This document shows positions 33,783 to 45,113 of a stretch of 64,000 nt of DNA, in pieces. The stretch comes from Sordariomycetes sp. S80-01Y (lineage: Eukaryota > Ascomycota > Sordariomycetes). The position numbers and the translations under genes were made by a program. The DNA lies in assembly GCA_037042185.1 (NCBI GenBank), contig JAXQJY010000026.1, positions 930,001 to 994,000 of the forward strand, in the 5' to 3' direction. The notes under the pieces were generated by a model. The model was not told the origin of the DNA. It saw only the letters and a program-made list of their open reading frames with translations, and did not search any database. Position 1 is the stretch's first letter. Every line of letters begins with the position of its first letter.

Positions 33783-34871
33783 ATGCCTGAACTTGACAAC
33801 GCCATCCCTGAGCACCTTCGGTGCCAACGCTCCAAGCCACCAAAGACACCCTCTGCCGACTTTGCCCCTGCATACCCCTCCTACAGCGTCCGATTCCCCG
33901 AAAATGCAAAAGATCTAGTTATGGCCGTCATTGGCCTGCAGTACAAGTCGACAGACGATTTCGAGTCCAGGTCCCAGCCTGATGCTCCGTCCAAGATAAC
34001 TTCCTTTTTGAAGTCTGACAGAAGCCCGCCGTCCTTCTCGGAGTGGGCAGCAGTCACAGACAACCAGAGTTTCTACAATCTCGTGGCTTTCGCGTACTGG
34101 CCCGGCAAGGAGCAGTACGACGCTTGGGCCTCGGGATCTGGCTTCCAGACATGGTGGGAGCAAATCCAACCCGATTCGTACGGTCACGGCCTGTTCTTGG
34201 AGCTCCTCTTCCCCAGCGTCGATCGCCTGGAGACCATATTCAATACCAAGACCCCCGAGGGCTCCGGCCATATGAGAGACAGCTGGAGCGGCGAGGTACA
34301 GCAGCACGCATACTGGGGAAGCATGCGCGATCGGTTGCCAGCGGCCCAGACAGATGATCTAACCGGCGACGTGTTCGAGACCCCTAACAAAGTCAACACC
34401 AATGGTACACAAGAAAAGCGTGTTCAGGTGCCTGGCAAGAACAACCTCACAGTCATTCGCTCGGGGCAAGACTGGCTGGCCACGACCCCTGAGGAGCGCA
34501 AGCTGTACCTCGAGACCATGCAACCCGTCCTGATCAAAGGTATGGACTTCCTGCGGGACCAAGGTGAAGAAGTTGGCTGCTACAACTGCCGCTTCATGGA
34601 CATCGTATCAAGCCCCTCCCAGCCTAAGGCTGACCAGGATCGGACATTTGGTCTCGCCTACTTCGACGACCTGGCATCTCTGGAGAGCTGGTGCAAAGAT
34701 CATCCCACCCATCTTGCCATCTTTGGGGGCTTCTTCCAATATGCCAAGAAGCTCAACAACAACCTGACCTTGCGAGTCTTCCACGAGGTGCTGGTGTTGA
34801 AGCCTGAGCAACAGTTCTTCGAGTACGTCGGATGTCATCCTGGCACTGGCATGCTCAAAGGGCACAAGTAA
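33783..34871 (+). CDS. Phenylacetaldoxime dehydratase family protein (haem aldoxime dehydratase)
   Basis: Haem enzymes of this family dehydrate aldoximes (R-CH=NOH) to nitriles. Single exon, 362 residues, matching the usual ~350-360. Diagnostic segments: VMAVIGLQY, NLVAFAYWPGKEQYDAW, HAYWGSMRDRL with Arg182 aligning with the catalytic arginine region, HPTHLAIFGGFFQYAKK with His310 as likely axial haem ligand, and LRVFHEVLVL with His334 as likely distal catalytic histidine. The motif order agrees with bacterial OxdA/OxdB and the Fusarium enzyme. Cytosolic; no targeting peptide. No nitrilase or nitrile hydratase gene lies in the window. Neighbour on the opposite strand is a PTH11-like membrane protein. 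Confidence 0.9.
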   Translation: MPELDNAIPEHLRCQRSKPPKTPSADFAPAYPSYSVRFPENAKDLVMAVIGLQYKSTDDFESRSQPDAPSKITSFLKSDRSPPSFSEWAAVTDNQSFYNLVAFAYWPGKEQYDAWASGSGFQTWWEQIQPDSYGHGLFLELLFPSVDRLETIFNTKTPEGSGHMRDSWSGEVQQHAYWGSMRDRLPAAQTDDLTGDVFETPNKVNTNGTQEKRVQVPGKNNLTVIRSGQDWLATTPEERKLYLETMQPVLIKGMDFLRDQGEEVGCYNCRFMDIVSSPSQPKADQDRTFGLAYFDDLASLESWCKDHPTHLAIFGGFFQYAKKLNNNLTLRVFHEVLVLKPEQQFFEYVGCHPGTGMLKGHK

Positions 34872-35149
34872 ATAGGCACATTATTGTGAATAAATGCACA
34901 CCGGCAAAGTAAGAAGATACTGAGTTAAGAGTGTATGCGACTGGTTCGAGGCGTCTGTTAATGTTGACGTCGGTCAGGAATAGGCTAACCCCTCTATGCG
35001 CGCTAAGGATAGTTCCCGACGCGTCGAGGAGCGCAACAGTGCGATAAGATAAGGGGCGATTTTTCTCCATCAAACATTTCCAGACCTGCGATGCCACCCT
35101 ATCCTCAGCATCCTCCCACGCTCCTCTTTCGTCAGAGATCTTGTACAAT

Positions 35150-37759
35150 ATGGCGCGCAGAATATTACACTGCGCAGCCTGCGTACGGCGCACCGTTCAT
35201 TCCTCCTTAACATCGCGCACAGCCCTTCCCATCCGTTCCGCTCCCATACCTTCTGGCCGCTGCTATGCGACAACCGCAGCCGACGATCAAGCAACAACCG
35301 ATACTACCAGCAATGCCGACGTTCCACGGACGCTCGATGCGCCTGAGCTCAGTCCCGAACAAGTCGAAGCGAGGAAAAAACAGAGATTCAACACGGTAGT
35401 GAACAAGGAGCTGAAGCACCTCTCCGAGGACCCCTGGAACGTGCAGGCGTGGGTTGAGAGGGCACTCAAGCGCGATTCTTTCGACGAGGCTTTGGCTATT
35501 GTGCAGAAAAGGAGCTACAAGGAAACGCAGTTGACTGTCGCCTGGAATCATTTGATCGACTATTGTCTCAAGAATCAACAATTGAGGAAGGCGCTGAAGG
35601 TGTTCAACGATGTGAGTCCCAATGTTGGCGCTTCAAGAGTCACGGCTAACTCCCTCCAGATGAAGAAGCGTGGTCAGATGCCGAATGTTCGCACGTACAC
35701 CGTCATCTTCCGCGGCCTCGCGGCCAACGACCATCCCAAGACCGCCGTCGCCGAGTGCCTGAAGCACTACAACACCCTGCTCAAAGACACGCGCCTCGAG
35801 CCCAACGGCATCCATCTCAACGCCGCTTTGACAGTTTGCGCGAGGGCTGGCGACCTCGATGCGCTCTTCATCATTGCCGACAGCATCAATGAGGGGACAC
35901 GTGCACCGACTGCGCAAACGTACACCATTATCCTGAATGCGCTGCGGAGCAAAGCATTAGATGATATCCGCCCAAGTACTGCAGAGGGTTCTGAATGGAC
36001 GAAAGCACAGAAGGACGAGCATATTTCTACCTTGCTCAATAAGGGGAAGAGCTTGTTCGGCGAAGTGCAGAATAAGTGGCAGGCTGGGAAGCTCGCCATC
36101 GACGAACCACTGGTGTGCGCCATGGGTCGCATTCTGCTCATGTCGCCCAAGAAGCAGGAGAGGCGGCAAATCTTCGATCTTCTTGAGTCTACCATGAAGA
36201 TACCCAATCTCCTCGAACGTCCGGAGTTGGGCGCAGAGAGGGACGAGTCTATGAAGAACATTTCCAAATTCTCAGATCAGCCACCGGCAGTAAGGAAGCC
36301 CACTGACCCATGCGTTCCTGGGAACAACACGCTCTCCCTCATCCTAACTGCTCTGGCGTACGGGCGCGAGGTCACGGCGGGAATAAAATATTGGAACATC
36401 ATGGTCAGTCACTACGGCATCGTGCCAGACAAGGACACGTGGTGGCGCATGCTCAAGATGCTACGAGCTGTTAAGGCTTCCGCCCACGCGGCCAACATGC
36501 TTGAGATCATGCCCAAGGACGCGGTCAATGAGGATGCCATTCAACTTGCCATGGAGACCTGCATTCGGGACCACCTTAATCCCAACGCGGTGCAGAATTC
36601 GAACAGGATCTTCGACATAATGCTGGAGCGCTTGGAGGTGCCCGACCCCTATATCATGCGGCTCTACCTGCGCACGGCTCTCGTCACCCACTCGAGCTTC
36701 CGGAAAGTGGCTCAGCAGGAGGGCGAGGGCAAGGCCGAAGAAGGAAAGCGCCTTTACGGTGAGCAGATCCTCAACGCACTGGGCGCCCTCTGGGAACCCT
36801 ATAAACAGGCCTACTACCACCACTGGAAGACTTTCAACGAGCGCAGACCCGAGCGCGTCGCGAAGAACGAAAACAACAAGGCTGAAGTCATCGCCCTCGC
36901 GCGAGCCATGGTCTCTGCGTTTGACAAGCTCACCAACGAGAAGATGCTGTCTGAGAAGCAAGTGAACGAGATCAAGCCCGTGGCGGCGAAGATACACAGG
37001 GAAATCAGGGCTCACTTTGAGGAGACAGTCGTTACCGACCCGAAGATCAGGCGGAAGGTTGACCTCAAGAAGCCCATGGAGGATGAGATCACTGCAGAGG
37101 AGAAGCAAAAATTTGCATCGGACCATCCCAAGGATGCATTTGCGTCGCAGGTCGGACAGGAGTGGACCTGGATGACCTATCTACCGCTCGAGGATAAGAA
37201 GACTCGGCGGCAACGCACACGGGAGGAGGCTGACGAGCGGGCCGAGAAGCGAAAGGAAAACAAGGCCAAGAAGGAGTACTACATTAGCAACAAGCTGGCG
37301 GAAGAAGGGGGTAAAAAGGCTGACGAAAGCGGCAAGGCCGACTACCCCTGGGAATCGGACTCGGCGGCGAAGCGATCGTACGACCCCATGACGGCGCGCA
37401 AGAAGAGGCCTGCCTGGTCACCCGACGCGCCGTGGGCAAAGACCAGCCCGGGCGACAAGCGGTTCAAGGCCAAGATGTTTGACCCGAGGAAGATGCACGA
37501 TGACTCGTACCATCGACGGCCCGACGCTCTTGGCGGCGAAGCCAAACCCGTCATGCCCAAGAAGCTGTATTATGGAGACGCAAGGGAATTGAAACCCGGC
37601 AATGCAGACTTTGTCAGCGACGGGCACAGCCGAGGCTCGAGGAAGACGCCCACTAGGCGCCGTGTGGCCAGCAAGACGCCTAGAAAGCCCACGTTTGAGG
37701 ATGCTTTCAGGGGTGCGAGGTCAGAGAAGGCAGGGAAGAAAAGCAGATCTTCGTTTTGA
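35150..37759 (+). CDS. Mitochondrial pentatricopeptide-repeat protein
   Basis: Two exons, 35150-35611 and 35660-37759, give 853 residues. The 48-nt intron (GTGAGT...CTCCAG, with GCTAAC branch) is stop-free and a multiple of three, so it also reads through. The N terminus is Arg/Ser/Thr-rich and lacks acids (MARRILHCAACVRRTVHSS), fitting mitochondrial import. PPR-like helical pairs: NVRTYTVIFRGLAANDHPK, NGIHLNAALTVCARAGDLD, TAQTYTIILNALRS, GNNTLSLILTALAYGREV and DTWWRMLKMLRAVKASA. A long Lys/Arg/Glu-rich C-terminal region follows and ends in a basic tail. Such proteins bind organellar RNA; the exact target, and whether it belongs to the mitoribosome, cannot be said. Confidence 0.87.
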   Translation: MARRILHCAACVRRTVHSSLTSRTALPIRSAPIPSGRCYATTAADDQATTDTTSNADVPRTLDAPELSPEQVEARKKQRFNTVVNKELKHLSEDPWNVQAWVERALKRDSFDEALAIVQKRSYKETQLTVAWNHLIDYCLKNQQLRKALKVFNDVSPNVGASRVTANSLQMKKRGQMPNVRTYTVIFRGLAANDHPKTAVAECLKHYNTLLKDTRLEPNGIHLNAALTVCARAGDLDALFIIADSINEGTRAPTAQTYTIILNALRSKALDDIRPSTAEGSEWTKAQKDEHISTLLNKGKSLFGEVQNKWQAGKLAIDEPLVCAMGRILLMSPKKQERRQIFDLLESTMKIPNLLERPELGAERDESMKNISKFSDQPPAVRKPTDPCVPGNNTLSLILTALAYGREVTAGIKYWNIMVSHYGIVPDKDTWWRMLKMLRAVKASAHAANMLEIMPKDAVNEDAIQLAMETCIRDHLNPNAVQNSNRIFDIMLERLEVPDPYIMRLYLRTALVTHSSFRKVAQQEGEGKAEEGKRLYGEQILNALGALWEPYKQAYYHHWKTFNERRPERVAKNENNKAEVIALARAMVSAFDKLTNEKMLSEKQVNEIKPVAAKIHREIRAHFEETVVTDPKIRRKVDLKKPMEDEITAEEKQKFASDHPKDAFASQVGQEWTWMTYLPLEDKKTRRQRTREEADERAEKRKENKAKKEYYISNKLAEEGGKKADESGKADYPWESDSAAKRSYDPMTARKKRPAWSPDAPWAKTSPGDKRFKAKMFDPRKMHDDSYHRRPDALGGEAKPVMPKKLYYGDARELKPGNADFVSDGHSRGSRKTPTRRRVASKTPRKPTFEDAFRGARSEKAGKKSRSSF

Positions 37760-38333
37760 GTGAGACATCGAGTCGTATCCGATGTTGGTGATGTTGGATT
37801 GGTTGTCGGTCTTGGTGCCACAATACCTTGACGTTGTACGAGTTGTATACCATTTGTACCTCCATAGACTTGAAGCATAGCGGGGCACGGGATGGCGTTT
37901 CCGGACAGTTTAGCATCTGCGCAATGAGCATACACATCTTCACTTCCAGGCGTATCTTTATCCCATGCCTCTCACCCCACCAGAGTCAACAGGAGGACCC
38001 AGCGTAGCAGTCCTCAAGGCTTGGCGTGCACGTGTTTTGAACCTCAAGGGCTCTCAGATTCTATTTTGGATGTGGAGAGGAGGTGGACTACTCTATCTCG
38101 GTTGCGTTTTTGACTCCTTGATTTACGGCCGAGATCTTTCGTGTATCGGTGGACTCTAGGAGTATTTTGGCAGAGTCAAGGATCAGGACAAGCTAGGACA
38201 GAAACTGAACAGGCTCCATAGCTCATGATTTAATGATGCTAGCTAGTACATCCCAGAAACTCGACCTTATCCCAATCGACCAAACCAGTCTCGGTCCCCC
38301 AAATCTCGCACCTCAGCCGAAAGACGCGGACGC
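37760..38333. other. Tail-to-tail intergenic region, PPR gene / unknown gene
   Basis: 574 bp holding two 3' untranslated regions. A 64-codon plus-strand frame at 37965-38159 shows no motif. Nothing else recognised. Confidence 0.5.
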
Positions 38334-40206
38334 TCAAGCCGAGCGATACTGAGAACTCACGCCATCCGACGCTACGGTCTCCGATGTCGATAGGGTTAAA
38401 GCCGCATTCGCAAAATGCTTCAGCTTATTCTGCAGATCCCCGTGGTCGGACTCGGAATCGAAGGGGGTCCGTAAAGGCTCATTGACAGATAGTCTGGAGG
38501 AATTCGCGGCCGCAATTGCCGCACGCTGCCTCGTGCTTTGCTCGACAAGTTTGTCAGAGCCTGTCGAAGCCATTGGAATGTGTGCAAAGGTTGATGTTGG
38601 TTCCTGTATATGGTGGATGGTCTCTTCCATGGCCTCCCTCCACTCTCTGCTGTGGGAATCATCAACTGACCCTTGGTAGTCTGGATCTTCCAACTTGTCT
38701 GGATTCAGCTTTACAAGAGGCAGGGACTTAGAGGAGCCTTGGTCGAAAGGCACTGACACGATCTTAAGGTCCTCCGAGGCACTGTCCTCGGCATCGGATG
38801 GTTTCGCTTGCCTCATTGCGTCGACCTCCGCATGAATCTTCTCGAGATGTTCATCCCAACGCCCACTGTCGACGTCAATTTCAAAGTCCTGAGCTGGTGT
38901 TTCATCCTTGGCTTCCTGTTCAGGGTATGGGGCGAGCAACGGGCATCCCTCAGTGCAAGACTCATTGGTATTTGGCTCGTCGCAGGATGAATTGAGTGGC
39001 CAATTCCTCATGTTCTCCAACTTGGCCTGTCTACGCTTCAGATCATCGGATAGCTTTTGTTCCTCCCGAGCCGTGGCCGACAGATAGATAGCTCCCTGCC
39101 GGTGAAGCGGTTGGTCTCCCAAACTTGTGGAAACAATCCGCCTCTTCGGTCCATTAGCTGAAATTTTGCAAGCGTTGTCAGATAGTGGTCTCAGAGGCGG
39201 AGGCTGCCCCGTTCGCTGTTCATCAGTCTGCACAGGAACCCAATTTGGGGATATCGGCGGACTCTGTATGGACGCTAAGGCAGGTTGAGAACGAGGTTCA
39301 AGGGTCGCGGAGGAACGTCGATCAGAGCTATCACGACATGATTTTCGTTGACTTTTACCCCTGAAAAGGCTCTTGCTGCCAGTGACAAGTCTCTGTGTCC
39401 TGTTCTTCTGGCGGATTGGTAGGGTCTGAGTGAAGTTGGGGTTGAAGCTGCTCTTCTCTTTCATAGAGGCGTATTTGGTCTCGATGTCATCGAGACCCCT
39501 GTCGACCTCGTCCACAAAGGTCAAGCCCTTGAGACTAGGGGGTGGTGACTCAGCCAAAGGCTCCAACTGGGGTGGCTTCGCAGCGAGAGCGACGCGTGAT
39601 ACCTCCGTACCATCCGTGTCAGGCCCAGAGGAGCGGCCAGCGAAGAGAGAGTGTTGCGAGAAGGTGCTGCCGGAGCTGTCGTCATTGGAGGAGCTGGGCG
39701 ATTCGAGCTTGTCGCGATGCAACTTGGTCCTGACGTTGGCGAAGATGTTGCTCAGACTACCTCGACGAAGCAGACGTTCCCTAGAACCTGGGGGTCATCA
39801 GTGGACGGTCAAAGTGAGGCAACGACGAGCGTACCTCGGGACAGAGGCTGAAGATGCTCGCATCGGGCCAGCGTAGCGCGAGAGCCTTCGTCCTGGGACG
39901 AATCTGCCGAGGAGCTCCAGTTCCGGTAGGCAGTACGGAAACGCTTCCTACCTAGCTTCTAATTAGGGGATGGCTTGTCGCATCCGGCTGTGGGAGCTCG
40001 AGACAATAGCGAGTGGAAGAACATGCTGAGATGAGGGCCACAAGAAATGCGCATGAGTAGCAATAAACTAAGAGATGCAACTTCACGGCCGTCTCACAAG
40101 CGACGTAGTAACGGATGTTGAGCGAGCGGGCACTGTCGATGATGCTAGACGGAACAAGAGAGGAACAGAAATCGAGAGACGGTTGAGGAGTAAACACGTC
40201 GGGCAT
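38334..40206 (-). CDS. Hypothetical disordered protein
   Basis: Exons 40206-40098, 39951-39835 and 39787-38334 give 559 residues. Only the last exon (starting GSRERLLRRGSLSNIFANVR) is secure; the 47-nt intron 39834-39788 is well supported by phase. The first exon is a proposal: it uses GTGAGA and GCTAG with a 146-nt intron, and the phase fits. The protein is Ser/Pro/Asp/Glu-rich with no recognised domain. It has a basic N-terminal patch with possible phosphosites (RRGSL), a central KLSDDLKRRQAKLENMR helix and a later predicted helix RWDEHLEKIHAEVDAMRQ. Divergent from the DNA polymerase alpha gene. I do not recognise the family. Confidence 0.68.
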
Positions 40207-40663
40207 CTGGGCAGCTCCTGCAGCTGGGAAGGTAGCCTGAAATCGGGGGTCATTCTAACTCGCAAGAACGTTTCCTTATGTCACTGTTGTTGCCATTGCC
40301 ACGGTGATGATGATGGTGATGGCGATGAGTGGTGGTGTGGAAGGTGTAGGCACTGGCCGTGGCTTCAAGTTGAAGTTGGCCCCTTTATGCAGGGGCTCCA
40401 GTGCAGGGGCGCCAGTGCAGTGCAGCGCAGCCCAGTGTTATGCATGAGGTGGGTGGTGGGGCACCGTCACTTTACGACAGTGGAGTCGCGACGCGCCGCC
40501 AAACGCGAACGCGTCCCTCACCCGCGTCTCCCATGTCCGTCTTTAATTGATTCCGCCCAGATCCCTCTCACCACTCAAACAACACCCGCACGCCTCTTCA
40601 GCACGTCAGGTTCCGTTCGGCAACACAGATGATCTTGACTTGTTGCTGACGACACCATATATC
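40207..40663 (+). promoter_or_regulatory. POL1 promoter region with ACGCGT box
   Basis: 457 bp of divergent intergenic DNA. ACGCGT occurs at 40509-40514, about 150 bp before the POL1 start, next to further GCGACGCG-like sequence. A short GATGAT-type simple repeat lies at about 40303-40325 and a GCAGTG-rich patch at about 40395-40440. MBF-type cell-cycle control is inferred. Confidence 0.6.
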
Positions 40664-43600
40664 ATGCCTAGGCAAAATCACAGAGCCAGGCTCGAGGAGC
40701 TCAAGGCCCTGCGCAAGTCTGGCAAGAAGGCATTCGACAGCTACCAACCTGACGAGATCGACGATCTTTACGACGAAGTCGACGAGGATGGATACAAGAA
40801 GATTGTTAGGGAGCGCCTGAACAAGGACGACTTCGTAGTCGATGACAATGGCGAAGGCTACGCCGACGACGGTCGCGAAGACTGGGACCGTGTTCAAAGA
40901 TACGAGTCCGACAGCGAAGAGGAGATCCACGGTCGAGGACGTCCCAGCAAGACGGGTGAGCGAGCTGAGAGACCGAATCTTCAAACGTGAAACGCTAACT
41001 TTACCAAGCCAAGAAAGCCCGCGAAGACGAACAATCGAAGCGCGACGCCAACGACCGAGACATCAGCGCGTACTTCAAGGCCGGAGCCCAGGCCCAGGCT
41101 AAGCCCAAGGTTGTCAAGACGCAGGACGATGATGACTTCATGGCTGGTCTTCTCGGCGAGGTTGACACCAACATCCCAACTCCAGCCAGATTACCCAAGC
41201 ACGAGCGATCAGGCGAGCGTCGCAAAGCACGAGTCCTGTCCCCTGCGCCAGAGCCCGCCTCCAAGAAGAGGAAGTCCATCAACCCAAGACTACCGTCGCC
41301 CCCTGCTCCCAACGACGATCAAGATGATGAGCCTCTTGCGCCGATGCCCATGGATGACGACGAGCCGCTTGAGCCCGCTGTGGTGCCAACTAGCGATCCA
41401 GCCCCATCCTCCCCTGCGGCTAAGGTAGCCGAAAGGAAAGCAGTCAAGCAGGAACCAAAGGATGAAGATGAAGAGGACGAAGACATGATGGAGGTTGCGC
41501 ACGCTGGCACGGTCAACACCGCGAGCGTCAACATCGGGGGCTTGCGTCCCGTGAAGAAGGTGATCAAGCAGGAAGTTTATCCTTCGCCTGCGAGTTCATC
41601 CCCCGTCAAGCCAGCAGAGCCAGCAGTGGACTCCTCGGATTGGAACAACCTTAATGACAGACTCAATGTCCAAAGCTCTCCCGCCGAGGTCAAGAGCGTC
41701 GGCAAGATGGACCACAACGATGCCATCGAGGCAGACGGCAGCTTGAACTTCTTCTGGACAGACTACATGGAGATTAACGGCAGTCTTTGCCTCTTCGGCA
41801 AGGTTCTCAACAAGAAAACAAAGTCATACGTCAGCTGCTTCGTCAAGGTCGACAACATTCTGCGAAAGCTCTACTTCCTTCCCCGCGAAGGTGTCGATGT
41901 CCAGAATGTCTTCGAGGAAATCGATGAGACCATGACAAAGATGAAGGTCGATGTTTTCAAGGTCAAGCCTTGCACGCGCAAGTATGCCTTCGAGATGAAG
42001 GACGTGCCGAAGGAGGCGAAATACATCAAGGTCCTCTACCCCTACACCAAACCACAACTGGACCCTAACACAGCGGGTGAGACGTACTCCCACGTCTTTG
42101 GATCCAACACAAACCTCTTTGAGCAATTTGTCATGTGGAAGAATGTCATGGGTCCCTGCTGGCTCAAGATTGAGGACGCGGACTTCGGCGCCATCAAGAA
42201 CGCCTCTCACTGCAAGCTCGAGGTGTTGGCTGAGCATCCTAACATGGTATCGGTCGCTAAAGAGTCCGACAACCTCGGCGACGCCCCTCCCCTAACTTTG
42301 ATGAGCGTGAGCATGAGAACCACGTTCAATCAGAAGGAGAATAAGCAAGAAATTCTTGCCATCAGTGCGAGAATCTACGACAAGGTGTCTCTCGCCGATA
42401 CTACACCCGCTGAGAAGCTGCCCTGCCGGACATTCACCGTCATGCGCCCTCATGGCCAGGTCTTCCCAATGGGATTTGATCAATTGGCGAAAAAGAGGAA
42501 CAGGGGTCCGATCGTCCTCAAGAAACAGGAGGCTGATATTCTCAGCTACTTCCTAGCCCAGATGGACCTGACGGATCCTGATGTCATCTTCGGCCACCAG
42601 CTCGAAGGTGTTGACTACAGCGTTCTCCTCAACCGCCTCCACGAAAAGAAAATTCACCAGTGGTCGCGCCTCGGTCGTTTCCGCAGGACACAATGGCCGC
42701 ACTCTATCACCAAGATGGGGGGCAACGTCTTCGCCGAGCGTCAAATCATCTCAGGGCGGCTGCTCTGCGATCTTGCCAACGACATGGGCAAGTCTGTCAT
42801 GAACAAATGTCAGACCTGGAGCCTGACGGAGATGTGCAGTTTGTACCTTTCCGGCGACAACCACCGCCGAGAAATTGACAGTGAAGCATGGCTTAATGGG
42901 CGCGGCAAGGAGAAGGAGGGCCTGATGGACTGGGTTTCGCACATGGAGGCCGACACGCATTACATCGCTTCGCTTGCTATTGGCACCCAGATCCTACCTC
43001 TGACAAAGGTCTTGACCAACTTGGCAGGCAACTCGTGGGCGCGGACTCTGACAGGTACTCGTGCAGAGCGCAACGAGTACATTCTGCTGCACGAATTCCA
43101 CAAGAACAAGTACATCTGTCCTGATAAGCAGAACTTCCGAGGTCGCCCAGCACAGGACGAGAACAATGAGGAGGAAGGGGGTGAAAGCAAGAAAAAGGAC
43201 AAGTACAAGGGTGGTCTTGTCTTTGAGCCCGAAAAGGGGCTGTACGACAAATTCGTGCTTGTCATGGACTTCAACTCCCTCTACCCCTCGATCATCCAAG
43301 AGTTCAACATCTGCTTCACCACAGTTGACAGGACGGTGGTGGTAAGTCCTCTCGCCGAACGTCGCGCTCCAATACTGACCGATTCCAGTCCGAAGATGAG
43401 GAAGCTGTTCCAGAGGTTCCTCCCAGCGACCAACCGCAAGGCATCTTCCCCCAGCTCATTGCCACGCTCGTGGGCCGACGAAAGCAGGTCAAGAGTCTCA
43501 TGAAGAATCCCAAGGCCACGCCCGAGGAGCTCGCGACATGGGACATCAAGCAGCTTGCCCTCAAGCTCACAGCCAACTCTATGTATGGCTGTCTTGGATA

Positions 43601-45113
43601 TACCAAGTCACGCTTCTACGCCCGGCCCCTCGCCGTCCTGACAACCTACAAGGGTCGTGAAATTCTTCGCAGCACCAAGGACCTGGCCGAGAGCAGGTCT
43701 CTGCAGGTCATTTACGGCGACACTGACTCCGTCATGATCAACGCCAACGTCGAGTCCGTCACGGACGCCTTCAAGGTGGGCCACGAGTTCAAGAAGGCTG
43801 TCAACGACCAGTACAGGCTCCTTGAGATCGACATTGACAATGTGTTTCGCCGCATTCTGCTTCAGGCCAAGAAGAAGTACGCAGCCATCAATCTCATCCA
43901 AAAAGGGGACAAGTTCATCGAGAAGATGGAGATCAAAGGTCTCGACATGCGACGTCGCGAGTACTGTGCTTTGTCCAAGGAGATCTCGCAGCACCTGCTG
44001 GACGAGATTCTCTCAGGAGAGGACACCGAGGTATCTGTCGCTCGTATCCATGAGTACCTCCGCGACATCTCGACCAAGATGCGCGAGCAGCAGGTCAACA
44101 CAGCCAAGTACATCATTTACACACAACTCGGAAAGGCGCCGACGGACTACCCCAATGCCGATTCCATGCCTCAAGTACAGGTTGCCCTCCGCGATATTGC
44201 TCGGGGCAAGACCGTCCGCAAAGGAGACGTCGTCTCCTACATCATCACCGGTGACAAGGAATCCTCCGAGCCAGCACCAAAGCGCGCGTACGCCCCCCCG
44301 GATCTGAAGAAGGACACGAATCTGTTGCCTGACGTGGAGTGGTACATCGGCAAGCAAATCTTCCCACCGGTCGAGCGTCTCTGCGCCAACATCGTCGGCA
44401 CATCAACATCTCAACTCGCAGAGCAACTCGGGCTAGACATCAGAAAGTACAACTCCTTCCAAACGCAACAGAACTCCAACGACGACATTGAGATCCACCC
44501 TCTGGAGTCTCAGATCCCCGATGAGGTTCGTTTTGCAGACTGCCAGAGGCTTTCTCTGCGGTGCCGCAAGTGCAAGACTTCTTCCCCCTTCGAAGGTCTT
44601 CTCGGTTCGTCAGACCGGGTCTCTGCGTCCGGCATTACCTGCCCAAGCTGCACAACCCTCATCCCTACGTTGAGCATAGTAGCCCAACTCGAGCATGCGA
44701 TCCGCACGGAAACAACCCGCTACTACGAAGCCTGGCTCGTCTGCGATGACACTCAATGCGGCAACCGCACCCGCCAAATGTCTGTCTACGGCACGCGCTG
44801 TCTCGGTCCTAAGGGGCTTGCGTCAGGCTGTCTCGGCAGGATGAGATATGAGTACACTGAGAAGGCCATCTACAACAACCTCGTGTACTTTGCCTCCCTC
44901 TTCGACGTGGATCGCGCCAAGGACAAGGCTGGCGAGCAAGGAGGCGCGGAGAAGGACAAGGTTCTTGCCTTGGCGGAGCACAACCGCGTGAGGTTTGGGA
45001 CGTGCAAGGGGGTGGTGGACAAGTATCTGGAGAAGTGTGGACGGCAGTGGGTCGCGATGGACACGCTGTTCGCCAAGCTGGGGTTCAACAAGATGCTGGC
45101 TGCTACTGCGTGA
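40664..45113 (+). CDS. POL1: DNA polymerase alpha catalytic subunit
   Basis: Extends RNA primers at replication origins and lagging-strand starts, in complex with primase. Three exons, 40664-40955, 41009-43341 and 43389-45113, give 1449 residues, normal for Pol1. The N-terminal Pol alpha domain shows FDSYQPDEIDDLYDEVDEDGY. The inactive exonuclease region precedes the polymerase core. Polymerase motifs: DFNSLYPSI (Asp851, motif A), KLTANSMYGCLGY (motif B) and YGDTDSVM (Asp986/Asp988, motif C). The C-terminal zinc modules have CRKC/CPSC and CDDTQC with two later cysteines, the site that holds the B subunit. All catalytic aspartates are present. The promoter has an ACGCGT box. Confidence 0.98.

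Noticed and set aside
40303-40325. GATGAT-type simple repeat in the POL1 promoter
   Set aside because: Too short (about 20 bp) and common in fungal promoters to be meaningful alone.
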